Source: Karalla daura (Eukaryota > Chordata > Actinopteri > Chaetodontiformes > Leiognathidae). Taken from it: 64,000 nt of DNA. A program made the position numbers and the translations under genes. Of the stretch, positions 12,381 through 25,078 are shown piece after piece. How positions within the stretch are numbered: position 1 is the first letter of the stretch; the number at the start of each line of letters is the position of its first letter. Below the pieces are notes generated by a model, which did not search any database, was not told the origin of the DNA, and worked only from the letters and a program-made list of their open reading frames with translations. The stretch is from positions 18,400,419 to 18,464,418 of the forward strand of contig CM055198.1 of the NCBI GenBank assembly GCA_029224185.1. Reading direction: 5' to 3'.

Positions 12381-13618
12381 AATGAGCGAGTTAACTTGAG
12401 ATACGACCTTTCACAGTGTTTCCTCTGGTACTTCATTGCTGTCTCTCTCTCTACTTCTGATGACTTCTGGCTTCTGTCCCTTATCCCCGTTTCATAACTA
12501 TGTATCACGTCACATCATGCAGCCTCAGTCCGCCCTCAGCCCACCACCCGCTACATTAACCTTTGTACGTTCTGCAAGCAAAATCCTATCATGAAAATCG
12601 CTGGCAGGTCTCAGGGGTTGAAAGGCCATTAAGTGGTCTACAAGGAGTCTTAAACTCTGCCACTGCCGGCCTGATGCTGCACAGTCCATTACAAGGGGAG
12701 AGGGGCATTGCAGATACCACAGGCTTTTTACCCTCAGTCCCAGAAGAGAGCTTTACACTTTCAAGATCTTCACAACCCACTGACCACCGAGTCCACCAAT
12801 GACTGTGAAGTCACGAACAGTCAGCCCTTAAAACTATTTACTGTACGACTGCAGAACAGCTTTAGGAGTGCAAATGTTGACAGCGTATGGATTTTTTTTG
12901 GACTGCTTGAAGTTGCTGTATCAACCAAGAGGAAAAAAAAACTCACTTTTATCCACAGAGTCTTGTTCTTTTTTTATTCCTGCTCACGGAGGAACTCACT
13001 AATGTACTGTATTTTCCACGGTGAGGAACTGCTATTTTCTGTACGACTTGCAGCACTGCCAGTCACAGGCCTCCATTGTTGTCAAAAATTAATTAGAAAC
13101 AGCTCACAGACACACGCGGCACAGCTTGGACTGATGTAACGTATCGTGTTGAGAAAGCCCGCGTGCCGAGGTTCAGAGCCGGTCTCAATACAACTGAAGT
13201 TGTGGAGTCTTGCAAGGAAAGATAGACCTCCAGTATGTTTTCACCAGGACTGATTGCATTTGTTCAGGCAGCAGTTTGTCTCAGTAGGCAGCTTTATGGC
13301 TTTTTGACAACAATGGGGGTCTGTGATGTCGGGAGGTAAAGTGGATTTACATTGACTGGAAATAATGATGGTTCTGCGAAAAGCAGCATTATTATTCTTA
13401 TTATCCTTTAAGAGTAGAAGTGGAGATTGCAGTGACAGATTACAGGTCTCTGTAATATGGGAGAACAGATGTACAGAGTGGGTGTCTCCTCCTCTCCTGT
13501 AAATATTAAATACAAACTCTCTGTTTTCATCAATGCTACATTAATTGGAAGAGAATTAAGAAACATGTCAAGACCTTTGACCCAATATCTTTTGTAAGAG
13601 GTTTTCATACTACATATT
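12381..13618. other. Non-coding DNA, no gene recognised
   Basis: No known repeat or convincing exon. The open frames at 12563-12802 (+) and 12708-13139 (+) overlap in different frames and show no domain motif. Confidence 0.55.
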
Positions 13619-13850
13619 GTAGTGCTGTTGCCTCGCAACACAAAGGTCCCTGGTTTAAGTCCTGGTTGTACTAGGGGACTTTCTGTGTGGAGTTGCTTTC
13701 CTCTGTCTAGTGGGTTTCCTCTCTTCCTCCAGGCCAACAACAGGTATGTTTAGCTCAATTGGAAACTCTACATTGCCTGTAGGTGAGAGTGAATGTTCCC
13801 AGCCTTCGCCCCATATACACCAGAGAAAGCAGGTAAAATAATGAGATGAG
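13619..13850 (+). repeat. Teleost interspersed repeat, family 1, copy B
   Basis: Visible blocks in order: AGTGCTGTTGCCTCGCAACA (13621-13640), AAGGTCCCTGGTTTAAGTCC, CTTTCTGTGTGGAGTTGC, TTCCTCTCTTCCTCCAGGC, CAATTGGAAACTCTACATTGC, GTGAGAGTGAATG and a terminal CCTTCGCCCCATATACACCA. The AAGGTCCCTGGTTTAAGTCC block resembles a B box. This is one of the better-preserved heads in the window; the middle-to-tail part is shortened. Confidence 0.85.
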
Positions 13851-16800
13851 CTATTATATGATTTTAAGGGCAGGCTACAATTGATCTTCCTCATTTTTTC
13901 TAAAAAAGAAAACCTTGCTGTGGTTTTTCTTGACAGAAGATTGTGAAATATACCTGAGCTGCTCCTTTTCAAAGAGCAGTGGGTGTAGAAGATGGGAGGA
14001 GGCTGGAAACACTTGACGCAGAAAACACTGCAACTCAAAACCAGTATATCTCTAATTTAAATTGTGCCTGCACATGTATACGTGCATGCCACAGTAATGT
14101 AGACCTGTACTGAAGATGAGATTTTAATGAAGAAGAATCAAATTAGAAACCAACAGATGCTCATCTTTCCCGCAAGCTCGTAACTAATCAAAATGTATCA
14201 ATATTATTCAAGGAACAAATCCTGAAGAAACCGGTTTTAATTTGTATTTTCGGTACAGGAAGATGTGATTCTTTTATTATGTTTTTACTCCCTGAATCGC
14301 CTCCACCCACACAGATGTTGCATGAGCAACCTCCACAGACAGTGAAAGGGTGAATAGCCTGGAGTATGAAGTGGAAAAACCAAACTTGATCCAACAGACC
14401 CTGAGGCGCTGGGCGTGTGGCCTCGGCAGCTAAAGAGCACCATACTTCCCTCTGTATCACTCCGTCTCTATACTCATCTTAGCAAACAGTAGCATGCGGC
14501 TGTACACCTACTCATGTTTGCACATTAGAGGTTCATCCGTGTATCTGTCTCAATTATTTAAGATGGTCATGGCCAGTGGCTGGTCAGAAAAAGAAGGGTG
14601 GATGATTTATTTATCCGTGTTTTAATCAGCGGATGTTGTTGGAGACGCGAGGAGAGCTCAGGGTCTTTTATTCGTTTTATTTCACCGGTGACAATAAGAT
14701 TGACAGGGATGGCATAACAGTAAAAGCAGGAGCAAGAAATCCACCTTCAGATGCTCTTAAACTGTTAGACATCATTAATTTGTGATGTTCAATTTGCGAT
14801 GGTTTGCGGTTCAGCTTTTTTTCCCCCTTTTTTTTGTTTTTGGTGCTGCGCCCACTTCGTTTCAAACTGCCTCATCAACTTTTACCTCCGTCAGTGATTT
14901 CCCAGAATGACTTTAAGCAGCTGCCAGATAACTGTTTCTCACAACAGAGACAACCAGCGATTCCCTTCTCTTCAGGTGGGGGCATGGCTCATTACTTGTA
15001 AAACTATTATCAGAATTAGCAATGCTAAATTTAGATCATAGTGCGGTGGCTTCACTGTGTACTGTCATTCAGCACCGCAGAGCAATGATGAGACAAGAAA
15101 ATTGCTGGAAGTCGTCGGTGCAGCTTTCTTCCAGAGCAGAGCAGGCACTGACTGTCTGCAGTCTTTCAGGCCACTGGTGGTTTCACTTTGATAGTGTGAA
15201 TAATCCTTCCCCTCAGCGTTGCCGTCTAATGGCCGTTGGTGCAGAGTGTGCCACACACGTGGATATTGCACCAGGATATAAGATATTGCGCCATGGACAA
15301 AGAAAATGAAACTTTAACAAGCAAAATAAAAAATTTTCTTTCAACACAGCTTTTACAGCAGAAAACCCACACACGGTTTTGCAAAAAGGAAGCATTCTCA
15401 TGGAGAATAAAAACCCATGAAATATGCTAAATCTTACTTAATTTTAGGAACGTTTTACTTGCATGTTTAAAAAGTGTGGTGTGGTTTATTGTATGTTGTG
15501 ATTTACTAATCAGGGGTCTGCTGTTATCAATGCTCAATGCACACAGGCTATAGGCAGGAAATACACTCTGAACGGGTCACACACACACACACGCACACAC
15601 ACAAACAACTATAGGGCCAATTTAGAGGCTACAATGAAACGATGACAGGGCTATTCATCAATGCAAACCTATTCACTGTATTGCCCTTTATTATTATGTT
15701 ATATTATATTATGCCAAATCATATATTATATACCATATTATTTTTAAACAATTTCTATTTACTTAATTGTGTTAGCTCAGGACACAATAAAGTGGTGCAT
15801 AGTATAGATGCTATAGCAAGGATTTCTACACCAAAGACCCAAACAAGTGTCTGATCCTAGATTAATGCAGCCTAAAAAAACACTGTGTATATACTCACAT
15901 GGACTGAGTGTAAGATGTATGACGGACACTTTGATGTGGTAAAATAAGACTATTCCAGCCAATATTTATTTTAATGTTATGAGTTGGAGACTTTAAGATC
16001 TGCAGATTTCAAACTCTGGCTCATTCTGGATATACAGCATGGTGGGATAATACACTTTGGCACTGTGTGCTGACATTTAACGAAAGAAAAACACTGATTG
16101 GGCTGATGGGTGCAATAAAAGGTCAACATTTCACTTTTTACAACTCACAGGATGAGACGTCTTTTTAATGATTGATGCAGAGAGGGAAGGGAAGACGGAT
16201 GGCGGGGTGCAGCATTATTTTACCGCTGCATGGAGTAAACAATAAACCCGTCCAAGTTGCTTCTGCAAAGCAAAGCTTCTCTTGGTGTGGGCTTTCGTCA
16301 CACCCCAGAGAACCTGCTGCACTGTCAGCAGTCGCTGTGTGCCTACTGTCCTCATTAAACACATTTTATGAGAGTGATGACAGTAAAACAAAATGCCATT
16401 TAAGGTATACACCAAGACATAAATTTAAAACCTACAGAGCTGCGTGCGGGTGTCACAGCATCATTCATCACTCTCCTGGTCCTCAGCGAATGACAGCTTC
16501 AGGTTGTGTGGCATCACTTTCTGTGTTTTACCTCAGGCACAGTCGGCCATGTCATCTGTATCCACCAAATGGCCAGCCCCGAGCCAGCCCATAAGAGCAG
16601 CATGTCACAGTGAATGTACAGAAAAAAAAGAAGAAAAAAACAACTGTATCCTCCAGTGAGGGCACAGAAGCTGGAATCACTTCTATATATAACTTCTTAG
16701 ATTCAGTGTGAAGGCTCTCATCAAACCTGATCCCTCACATTCCTCTGGTCATCCATCACCGAGGTGTAAACACAGACACAATGCTGTTGAGAAGAGTAAT

Positions 16801-17732
16801 AGATGTCACTTTTTAACTTCCGTCCTCTGGACCTGAATAACAGACCGTATGGCAGAGAGCAAAGGTAACTAAGCTGCCATGCCTGTTTGTTTCTCCCACA
16901 CAGACACAAAGGAAGTGGAAGATATTCCCACTATCAGTATTTAATGTGATTAAGATACAATCGCATGAGAGATGACGGCTCTAACTGTAAGCAGTTAAGA
17001 GGCGGCTGGTTCAGTCTTTTATGTGTGCATCCATGCGGCAAAGTTTAAAGCAAATTAATACACCGTTTTAATTGATTGTGGCCTAATTGCACCACAGAGA
17101 AACAATCATTGCGTGGATTTGCTTTTGAAGATGCTCCTGTGTGTGGATCAGCGACAGCAGTTGGTTTTATTATGTGGATTCATTAAAGAACCCACAACCA
17201 AGTTGGTTTGTTACGCTTTACATTCCACAGAAGGACATCTCCACCCGTCTTCTCCTTTTCTTTCTGCAGAACCCTGGTTTCTTCTCTCTGTTCCCCTCTC
17301 TCTTATCTTATCCGCGCTGTTTCTAATAACACAGGGGCTGTGTTCATCAGTACTTCTGTTCAGCATTACAATATCTCCGATTGCCTGCTTTTTTCCCATG
17401 CATTGTGTTATTGTAATCACAAAGGTTAGTAATTACCTCAGAGAAAAAGGAGGACGCAGTGCTTTTGTAGTAAAGGTCCGTTGCCCCTTTAGATTGTCCA
17501 CATTGTGTGAGCACCGTGCTTTCAAGGGTTTTATATGGCGCCTTCATGAAAGGCTCATGATTCATTAATGGGTGGCCAATCAACATTTACAACAGCTTGT
17601 TTCTGTGGTGCTCTCGTAACAAGAATATATTTCAAATTAATGGGCCGTGGGGAGGAAAAAATCCATGTTTATTTTTATTGATTTTTATTGTTATGAAAGA
17701 TTTGGATCTCTTTTGGGCATACGATAACTGAC
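13851..17732. other. Non-coding DNA, no gene recognised
   Basis: No recognised gene or transposon. It contains an imperfect (CA)n at 15579-15603, a strongly AT-rich stretch at about 15690-15745 with repeated TATTATAT motifs, and a purine run at about 16621-16641. Overlapping open frames at 16172-16594 (+) and 17113-17568 (+) show no protein motif and are paired with frames on the opposite strand. Confidence 0.55.
15579..15603. repeat. Imperfect (CA)n microsatellite
   Basis: CACACACACACACACG followed by more CA units; a single G interrupts the run. Confidence 0.95.
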
Positions 17733-17988
17733 TGGGTAGCATCGTCGACTCACGACAAGAAGGTCCCTGGTTTAAATCCCTGTTGAAGAGTTTTCATGTT
17801 CTCCCTGTGTCCAAAAACCTCCAAAACCATGCATGTTCAGACCAACTGGAGACTCGAGGTGTCATGATGGACTGGAGACCTGTCCGTGGTGTATTCCTTG
17901 CTTTCACCCTATGTGTGCAGAAATAGCCTCAGACAGACCCCTGTCACATCGGTAAACTAGTGGATGGATGTATGGATGGATGGATAGT
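17733..17988 (+). repeat. Teleost interspersed repeat, family 1, copy C
   Basis: The head GGGTAGCATCGTCGACTCAC, then AAGAAGGTCCCTGGTTTAAA (17758-17777) and TTCATGTTCTCCCTGTGTCC, lead to GACTGGAGACCTGTCCGTGG, TTTCACCCTATGTGTGCAG and a terminal GGATGGATGTATGGATGGAT run. The GTGTGAGTGTGAGAGTGAATG middle present in other copies has been lost. The GGAT tail marks the 3' end. Confidence 0.85.
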
Positions 17989-18771
17989 GGACTATAAGTG
18001 GGAGAGTGGGCTGAATAATCACCGTTTTGGTTCCTCCAATAACTATAATTTCACTTGACTTACTGTGATTGTGTCTGTTTACGCTTGAAGTGACTGATTT
18101 TCCCTCAAACGCGGACTGGAAAATTGTGTCGACCGTTTTTTTTGTTTTTATTTGGATGTCTTTGATTGTGAAATTTAGAATAAAATCAGAGAATAAAAGT
18201 TAGAGTTGCAGTGAGGTTGCATGAGACTGAACATTGTATAATGTGTCATGAATACGGCAACTGAGTCATTGTCCTTGCCTATGACAGCTCTGTGTTAGTT
18301 GTTCCAATGTTGGAAAAATCCACTGTGTGTGCTCCAGAAAAGGGGCAACGGAGAGAAAGAGAGAGCGAGAGAGACGGCCTTGTCTCCATGACCCCGCCCA
18401 CAAAGCACTGCTCATTGATTGATTGCCAGTACCAATGCCGAACCCTTTTCCAAGGACAAGTGGCTTCACACTCATCCAGTCCCACACATACAGTACACAC
18501 ATGCACCTTCCTGCATTTTCCCTCCATTCGCCTTTGTGTTTAGTGGCACGACTTAGTGCAGGAACACAAAGTCGTCCTATTTGTGCCGGAAGGTGGCTCT
18601 GCATACAGTTGTGCTGGAGAAGAAAGCATCTTCTATCGTTTATGTGAGCTTAAAACGTAGCAGTCACACAGCTGAGTGCATTTGTTGTGTTAACAACTTC
18701 AGATTGAATATTTTCTTGCACCACTTGGGCAAAAACAGACAAATTACATTTTTTAAACAGTTTTCCCTGAG
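17989..18771. other. Non-coding DNA between two repeat copies
   Basis: No exon or known repeat is recognised. Overlapping open frames on both strands at 18266-18604 carry a GAGAGA-rich segment (about 18353-18373) and no domain. It separates two same-strand copies of family 1. Confidence 0.5.
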
Positions 18772-18937
18772 TGGCACAGTGATGTGGTGAATATGGTCAC
18801 CTCAATGGCTTTTCTGTGGAGTTTGCATGCTCTCCTAATGTGTTCTCATCCAGCTTCCTTCCACAGTCCAAAAGCATACCCAACTGGGTCGATTGGAGAC
18901 TCTAAATTGCCTTGAGGTGTGAGTTTGAGAGTGAATG

Positions 18938-18940
<3 letters not shown>

Positions 18941-19007
<67 letters not shown>
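18941..19007. repeat. (TG)33 microsatellite
   Basis: Sixty-seven bases of perfect TG repeat, expanded inside family 1 copy D. It is the longest pure dinucleotide tract in the window and likely polymorphic. Confidence 0.98.
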
Positions 19008-19009
<2 letters not shown>

Positions 19010-19054
19010 TGTGATGGACGGGCAGCCTGTTCAGGTTGGATTTTCCTTCTCCTG

Positions 19055-19117
19055 TCCAGGATGAATTTCCCTTTGGGGATCAATAAAGTAATTCCTGTTC
19101 CCATTCCTATTCCTAGT
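19055..19117 (+). mobile_element. LINE/SINE 3' tail fragment, nested in copy D
   Basis: GGATGAATTTCCCTTTGGGG followed by ATCAATAAAGTAATTCC and then CCATTCCTATTCCTAG. The motif TTTCCCT...GGGGATCAATAAAGTA followed by a short tandem repeat is the usual 3' end of several teleost non-LTR retrotransposons. Only the last 60 or so bases are present, which fits a heavily 5'-truncated insertion. The exact parent family is not resolved. Confidence 0.7.
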
Positions 19118-19209
19118 CCCTCTCTTCACCCTATGTGTCCTAGAGATAGACACAAGCAGAGCCCTGTGACACTGTTGGGTACAAGACATGTTAGATAATG
19201 GATAGACAG

Positions 19210-20686
19210 TGTCTCTAAGTCAATAAGTAGCAAATAGGAATAGGAAAAACTAAGAAATTCAACACTGAACTATGACTGATTGCTGCAATGTCACACACTG
19301 GGGAATGCCATCTTGTTAGTTCCAATTAAAAGAAAATATTAATGCGACAACATTTTGACAACAATGTGTGCCCCTATGGGAGCCAAGTGTGGCAGACAGG
19401 TTTTAAAATCTTGTGAAAAGCTTTTGGAGATGCTGTTATAGCAGCATAGTCACACCCAAGCTCTCAAACTGAGATGTCCAAGAATCACATTTTGGGTGAC
19501 TGCACTCTTCAACTGTGCTCACACTTTTGCTGTATAGTTTCTATTAAATAGAATCAAAATAGCCTGCCTCGGTCCAAAAGTGTTCCTCTGTCATAGCTGA
19601 TGATTGTGCCTTTGTGTGCAAAAGGGACTTCTCTGAGGGGCATAAAAAGCAGTGCAAATCAGTTTCAGATTCCCAAATCCAACAATGTTGAACCAAGGCT
19701 TGGGCTGGTCTGCAGACTTTAAACCTCTGCAAGTATTTCCAAGCTACAGTGGCTAAAAAACATTTTTTGACACATTTTCTTTCACTGCGCACTGCATTAA
19801 TACATTCCATGTATCTTTATGTTGTCGAGCATCATTTATTCTGCTGACAATGCCTACACAATGCTTACAATTGCTTTCAAAGGAGGGCCTTGACTCCTGT
19901 GAATATGTGTGTGTGTAACTCAAGCCTTTTATCATTTTTCTGTCTCTCACCTTTTTTAGATTAATTTGTTTGGTCAGCACTTCGTCACGATACCCCTGCT
20001 TCCATGAAAACATCTGGATCTTGCACGGACATGCACAGGTCTGTGTGACCACTTGTCTCCACTTACTACAAACCGATCCCTGATTTCTCACTGTCTGCTT
20101 AACACACATCCACTCGCACACCTGCAGGCATGTTTGGCTTGCATGCATGGAAACACACAATAAAAACACCACAGCTCAAGGGTGTATGAATGTGTGAGTG
20201 GTAGAAGTGGTTGATAGAGTTATAAGGTTATGGGTGCATGGGATGGTGGGAGATGCGAGGGGCAGTGGAGGGACAGACTGCCACCAAGCAGCTGTTAGAC
20301 TCTGCTGGCCTGCCGTGTGTTATTTATTGCAGCTCTGGTTAGGATCTCAGCGTGATGTCTGCAAAGTGGGTCAGCATATTATCTACCTCCCTCCTTTGCG
20401 CCCTCCCTCCTTCGCTCCTTCCCTCAGCCACTATCTCATACTGCTCATCGCGCTGCCCCTTCGCTAACAGCGACTCCGCCTGACATCTGCCTCTGTTTCC
20501 CTTTTTTCCTTTTCTCATCCTGCACATTTAGTCCCCTTTGTGTCCTCAAACCTGTCTTTCTTACTTCATGTCAACCTAGTTTCTTTTATTATCCCACAGG
20601 TCTTTCTTCCACAGGGCAATCATCCCCCTGATCAACAGGGCTGATCTGGAGGATGATCAAGAGGGGAATTAAATTAGAACTCCACT
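19210..20686. other. Non-coding DNA, no gene recognised
   Basis: No recognised gene. A pyrimidine-rich stretch lies at about 20385-20525. The stretch at 20585-20650 (TTATCCCACAGG, CAGGGCAATCATCCCCCTGA) vaguely recalls a LINE coding end, but is too short to call. Confidence 0.5.
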
Positions 20687-20894
20687 CCATCCATCCATCT
20701 GTCCATTATCTTAGGAACCTGCTTTGTGCCTTAGCAGAGGGTTTCCTTGCAGAGATCCAGTAGTGCCTAACCCAGCACACATAGGGTGGAGACAGGAATA
20801 TACCATTGTCTACAATCAGACTGTGGGAGGAAACTGTAGTACCCACAGGAAATCCAGGCAGACAGAGAATTTGCAAACTCCATAAAGAAAGAAC
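20687..20894 (-). repeat. Teleost interspersed repeat, family 1, copy on minus strand (E)
   Basis: Read on the minus strand, the family's order is recovered: GGAGTTTGCAAATTCTCTGT, a GTTTCCTCCCACAGTCTG block, CTCCACCCTATGTGTGCTGG, and a 3' GATAATGGACAGATGGATGG tail. On the plus strand this appears as ATCCATCCATCTGTCCATTA at its left end and ACTGTGGGAGGAAAC at about 20820-20835. The tRNA-like head is missing or unrecognisable. Confidence 0.75.
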
Positions 20895-23800
20895 CAGAAT
20901 CACAATTTTGCAGTTGAGCTTCCACAGAGCATTTGGCAATAGCTCGTAGACAATAAACTGACACTTCAGAATTTCTAATAGATAAAAAACACATTGCAAC
21001 TCCAAAGTCTTTGCAATTTCTTTTACAGTTTCAACATTTGCTCATTTATTTTCCCTGTCTAGACATTAATGACCCTAAAAACAAACTTCAGATTTAGATA
21101 ATTTGCTCCTAAACTGCTCCTTTTATTTTTCAAAGCCAGCTCTGGTGCTTTCCACAGGTACCGAGGGAGATAAAGTGATGGAGATAGAGGCAGTCAAATG
21201 GATGTAGGTAGCTGGTAAACAGCTGGGTAAAAACAGCTCAGACATCCAATGAGCTTCATTAGCAGCCTCTCCACATCACATTAAAAATAATAAATGTGCA
21301 GTGTTCACCAGAGGGTACACACCCCCATGCACGGCTCCACACACACACACAAATACAAACAAGTCCCCCGCTCAAAGGCTTTTCAACAAACTCAGGTTCA
21401 CAGACTTACCATGAAATCCCCCTGCTGTGAAGGAATCTGCTCAAACATTCCCTGAACTTTCTCTCCTGATTTTGGACTATCAGGCCACAAGGCTAAGAGG
21501 AAACAGCCTGCTGAGTCATCAAGGCTTCTCTTAAATGGTCGCTGGGTTCGAGTTTTGGGCCCCTCAAGGCTCAAGGGCTGCCAAGTTCTCACAATTCTGA
21601 GGAGCGGTACTGATGATTTGCAATCCCCTCTCCGACTGGCCTAAAGCCTTGTTCAGAATCTCAATCCCAGAAGCGCCTGGGGCGTGGGCGGGGCCCCGGC
21701 TTATTCCCACAGCCGGCACGGTTGGTAGGGTTTGATGCTCGGATATAATAAAAGTGAGCCCTTGTCTACGACTTGCACCTGCGCCTCAAAGGCAGAAATT
21801 ATTCAAATCTATGCCAGCACCTCTCCTCTAATCTTTCTTTGCTATTCGCCCTCATTTGATGAGAACAGGTTAAACCTTAGTTGCTTCACAAACACGGTCA
21901 ATCCCTCTCCTGCAACAAGAAAAAAAAAAAACAGTCAATCCCACTGCTGCTAAACAAGCTGCAGTTTTTCTCAACCTCTCATATCTCTGGATTGAGTTGA
22001 AAAAAGAGAAGAAAACTCCTCAAATCTAGGCCATGCAAAGTCTGAATGTTTCATATTCTGCTTTTAGAAAACACACATGCATGCTTGTACCCAGCAGTGA
22101 AGATATGATAAAGAAAATTAAGACACTCCAGCAACTCTTGCAGCTGTTAGTTTTTCAGATCCTCCTTCCTCTGCCTCTTCCCTTATTTTCTTACCCACAA
22201 TCCTCCCCCTCTCACACAGACACACACACAAACCTCTTCCTCCCTCTGACCCTTCCCACTCGGAACAACACCGAAAACATGTTGGCCGAGTGGAGAGAAT
22301 AGCTTTGGAGGGATTGCAACCAATTAAAGGGAGCAGCACTGCACTTTGAAGAAGTGCGGCACACAAGACAAAGCGGTGTGTTTGTAATCTAGCCCAGTGT
22401 CTCCTTGCCGGTCCACGCTCATCAATCCTGGCTGCAGCGGGTGGCAAAGGGGCAGGCTAGGGAAGGAGCGCTGCTTTGCACCGGGGTCACTTCATCATCA
22501 CTCTGCACCAACCTACCACTGCATCTTTCGCCCCTGTTGCCTCATCCACGCGGCGCTATAAATGTCAGCAGTGCCCACCCCGCTCCACGGTCTGTGCCCA
22601 TATACTGAGAATCAACCCCCTGGGACTTGATACATGCTTTTGTCCTTCTGTGTCCACTACTCTGCTCCCCTGGAGAGAGCGCAGGGCTGCACTATGCTGC
22701 ATAACGGACATCAGTCACAGAGGCTCACCGATCCTCCGGTGATGGCGTTTACGGTGACAGGTATAACAGATGCTGCTGCAGAGCAGAGATCCTTAACAAT
22801 AGGCTTATTCTATTTACGTCCTTAATAAATGATTTAATTTGTCAGTATCACTGTGGCTTTGAATAAACAAAAGCTGCTTTATGTCCTGTGGCATAAACAT
22901 GTGAGATTGGCTGGGCCTGCTCGCCCCTGCTGTGGATAATAGCTATTGAAACAGCAGACCTGCAGGGCTGTGGAACAGCAAATCAAGGCCATTGCAACAG
23001 TGATAGACGACTGTATCCAGTAAAGAGCGACTAGCCATGAGGTGTATGTCGCATTGGAGCAGCGCTCATCTCCTCCGCAGCTCTCTGCACTGACATTTAC
23101 TTACTGCATGCCTGTGTCCCGTCCTGATGTCTTTAAAAGAGTTTTTCCCCTCCATCTGTCATTTTTTTTCATTGCGTTCATTCATTTCATTCTCCTCAAG
23201 GGCGATGGGTATTTTTATCCTGTTTCTTACTTGCGTCCCTTTTTCTTTTGCACTGAACACCTTCCACACTGCAAAGGCCCCCCTGTTCTTTGAGTTCCTT
23301 CACTCTTTGTCCACATTTCACATTCTGGATCGAATTTGTAGCTGTAGGACAGAAAACTCTCGCCTTGGCTCAGTTCAGTTTCAGGGGTATTCTTACTTGT
23401 GCTGAAACAGTTAGTCACGGTTTGGCTGAAAACTTCATAATTTAATCCTTTTAACTGTTAATAAAGCAAGAAAAAAACTCCAAACATTCTTTGGCCCTAA
23501 TTTCTGCAACTGATTTCCAGTTCGATATCACTGCAAATTGTATCTCTTCATGTTTTAGACAGATGAGTTGCCAACATCAGCATTCTGATTAATCCAAATT
23601 AATTGGAAGGATTTATCCGCTGGAAAAAGGCCTGTTGGTTGCAGCTATGATGAAAATACACAGTCAACACACACCCACACTTGGATATCCCAGAGAGTTG
23701 TGTTGAAAAGCTGTGCTCATACAGGTCGGTGGAGTCCACTGAGACATTGTATATGATATTGAACTATGGCACACAAATAAAGTCTGCCTTGACTAAGTCT

Positions 23801-24339
23801 CCAGGTGCAGCTCCTCTGCCTTGTTCTCTACAGCAGCTGAATAACTCACATTGATTTCTCCCCCTCATGTTCATTCATGTGGATACCTGTGTGTTTGTGT
23901 GTGTATGATCGCGTTCGCCTTGTGTTACAGCCGCGCCAAAATCTATGCTGACAAAGACAAAAGTTACCTCGTTGGCCTATTGGTTTGATTTCATTATGTA
24001 AGATGTTGCTGCGTGTGTTCTACAAACTGTGCTGACGTGCTGGCACAGCCTTCGCTAACAGTGACAGGTGCTGAGAGAGACAGGAAGAAGGTGCCATCTC
24101 TCTTATTATAACCACCAAGGACTGCATAAGCAGCCATCTTGGACCTGGCAGATTATGGATACATGGCAACCTGATGGCTGCAGGGGGGGTTAGGGAGAGC
24201 TTTGCAGTCATGCACAGACTGCATTGTCTGTGTCAGTACTGTGGACAGCTCCACGGAGGATTTGAGGCCCTGTCCTTTCATAGTGCTGAATAAGAATTGC
24301 AACGCTTCTGTCTTCATTTCAGCTAGTCAGGGTCAGAGT

Positions 24340-24356
24340 AAAAAAAAAAAAAAAAA
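24340..24356. repeat. Poly(A) tract (17 A)
   Basis: Seventeen consecutive A bases preceded by GGTCAGAGT and followed by GCGC. It could be the tail of an old retrotransposed copy, but the 5' neighbourhood was not recognised as any element. Confidence 0.9.
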
Positions 24357-25059
24357 GCGCACACAACAGGAATACAAGTGTATGAAAGCCTAAACCAGCT
24401 GTGGCCTGAATGTGTCAGGTTCAAACGTCACATTGTGTATTGAGAAAGGACCGGAGCATAAGCAGGAAAGGCACAGAGAGGCTTTATGGGGGCGCCATCA
24501 GCGTTAATGGAGTCTGAGAGGCAGCTATGTACACCACGTCCTCTCGGTTTGTTCTCGCGTTTTTCTCCCCCTATCTCACTCATTCTCTCCTCCATCCCTC
24601 AGTTGCCTAAACACACATTTCAGAGCTATTAGAAAATGTCAGCAGAAGCAGGCACGCAGAATAATGCTCATGCGTCTGAATATTGACTTGACACCCATAT
24701 TGCAGCACACTTTACTACCATTACCCACGCTGTCACATTTAGAGTAATTTCATTCAAACACACGCTCTAGAATCATGCTCTCTCCTTTGAACTGATGCGT
24801 CTAGGCGCCCAATTTCCTGTTTGTTTTCATTTCCTGAAAGGTTAACAAAATAAAACTGCCATTCAGCTTCATGTAAACGACATGTTTTGACATTATTTTT
24901 CATTCTGACGTGTATTGGTCAATGCTTGCACTGTCATCTAGAATAAGTGGCTTCCTCTTTCCTATAACTTTCACCTCCTGTGTCTCTCATCTTCCTCTTT
25001 TTCTGTCCCTCAAACACACACACATATCCAGGCCCTTACCATCACCATGGCTACCACTG

Positions 25060-25078
25060 CACACACACACACACACAC
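25060..25078. repeat. (CA)n microsatellite
   Basis: Nineteen bases of perfect CA dinucleotide; further short CA runs lie at about 25014-25025. Confidence 0.95.

Larger units (their letters stand above)
18772..19209 (+). repeat. Teleost interspersed repeat, family 1, copy D
   Basis: Blocks in order: TTTTCTGTGGAGTTTGCATG, CTTCCTTCCACAGTCCAAAA, CGATTGGAGACTCTAAATTG, GTGTGAGTTTGAGAGTGAATG, then a 67-bp (TG)n expansion, TCCTGTGATGGACGGGCAGC, TCTTCACCCTATGTGTCCTA and GATAATGGATAG. The internal GTGTGTG, short in other copies, has expanded into a long microsatellite. Between CCTGTTCAGG and the CACCCTATG block sits an extra piece that looks like a LINE 3' tail (19055-19117), so this copy has also served as an insertion target. 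Confidence 0.88.

Noticed and set aside
18835..19198. Open frames rich in VCVCVC or HTHTHT
   Set aside because: They are translations of the TG tract inside a family 1 repeat copy and not genes.
20585..20650. Possible LINE coding end near TTATCCCACAGG
   Set aside because: Only about 60 bases with loose similarity and no second block in order, so it falls below the standard used for the other LINE calls.
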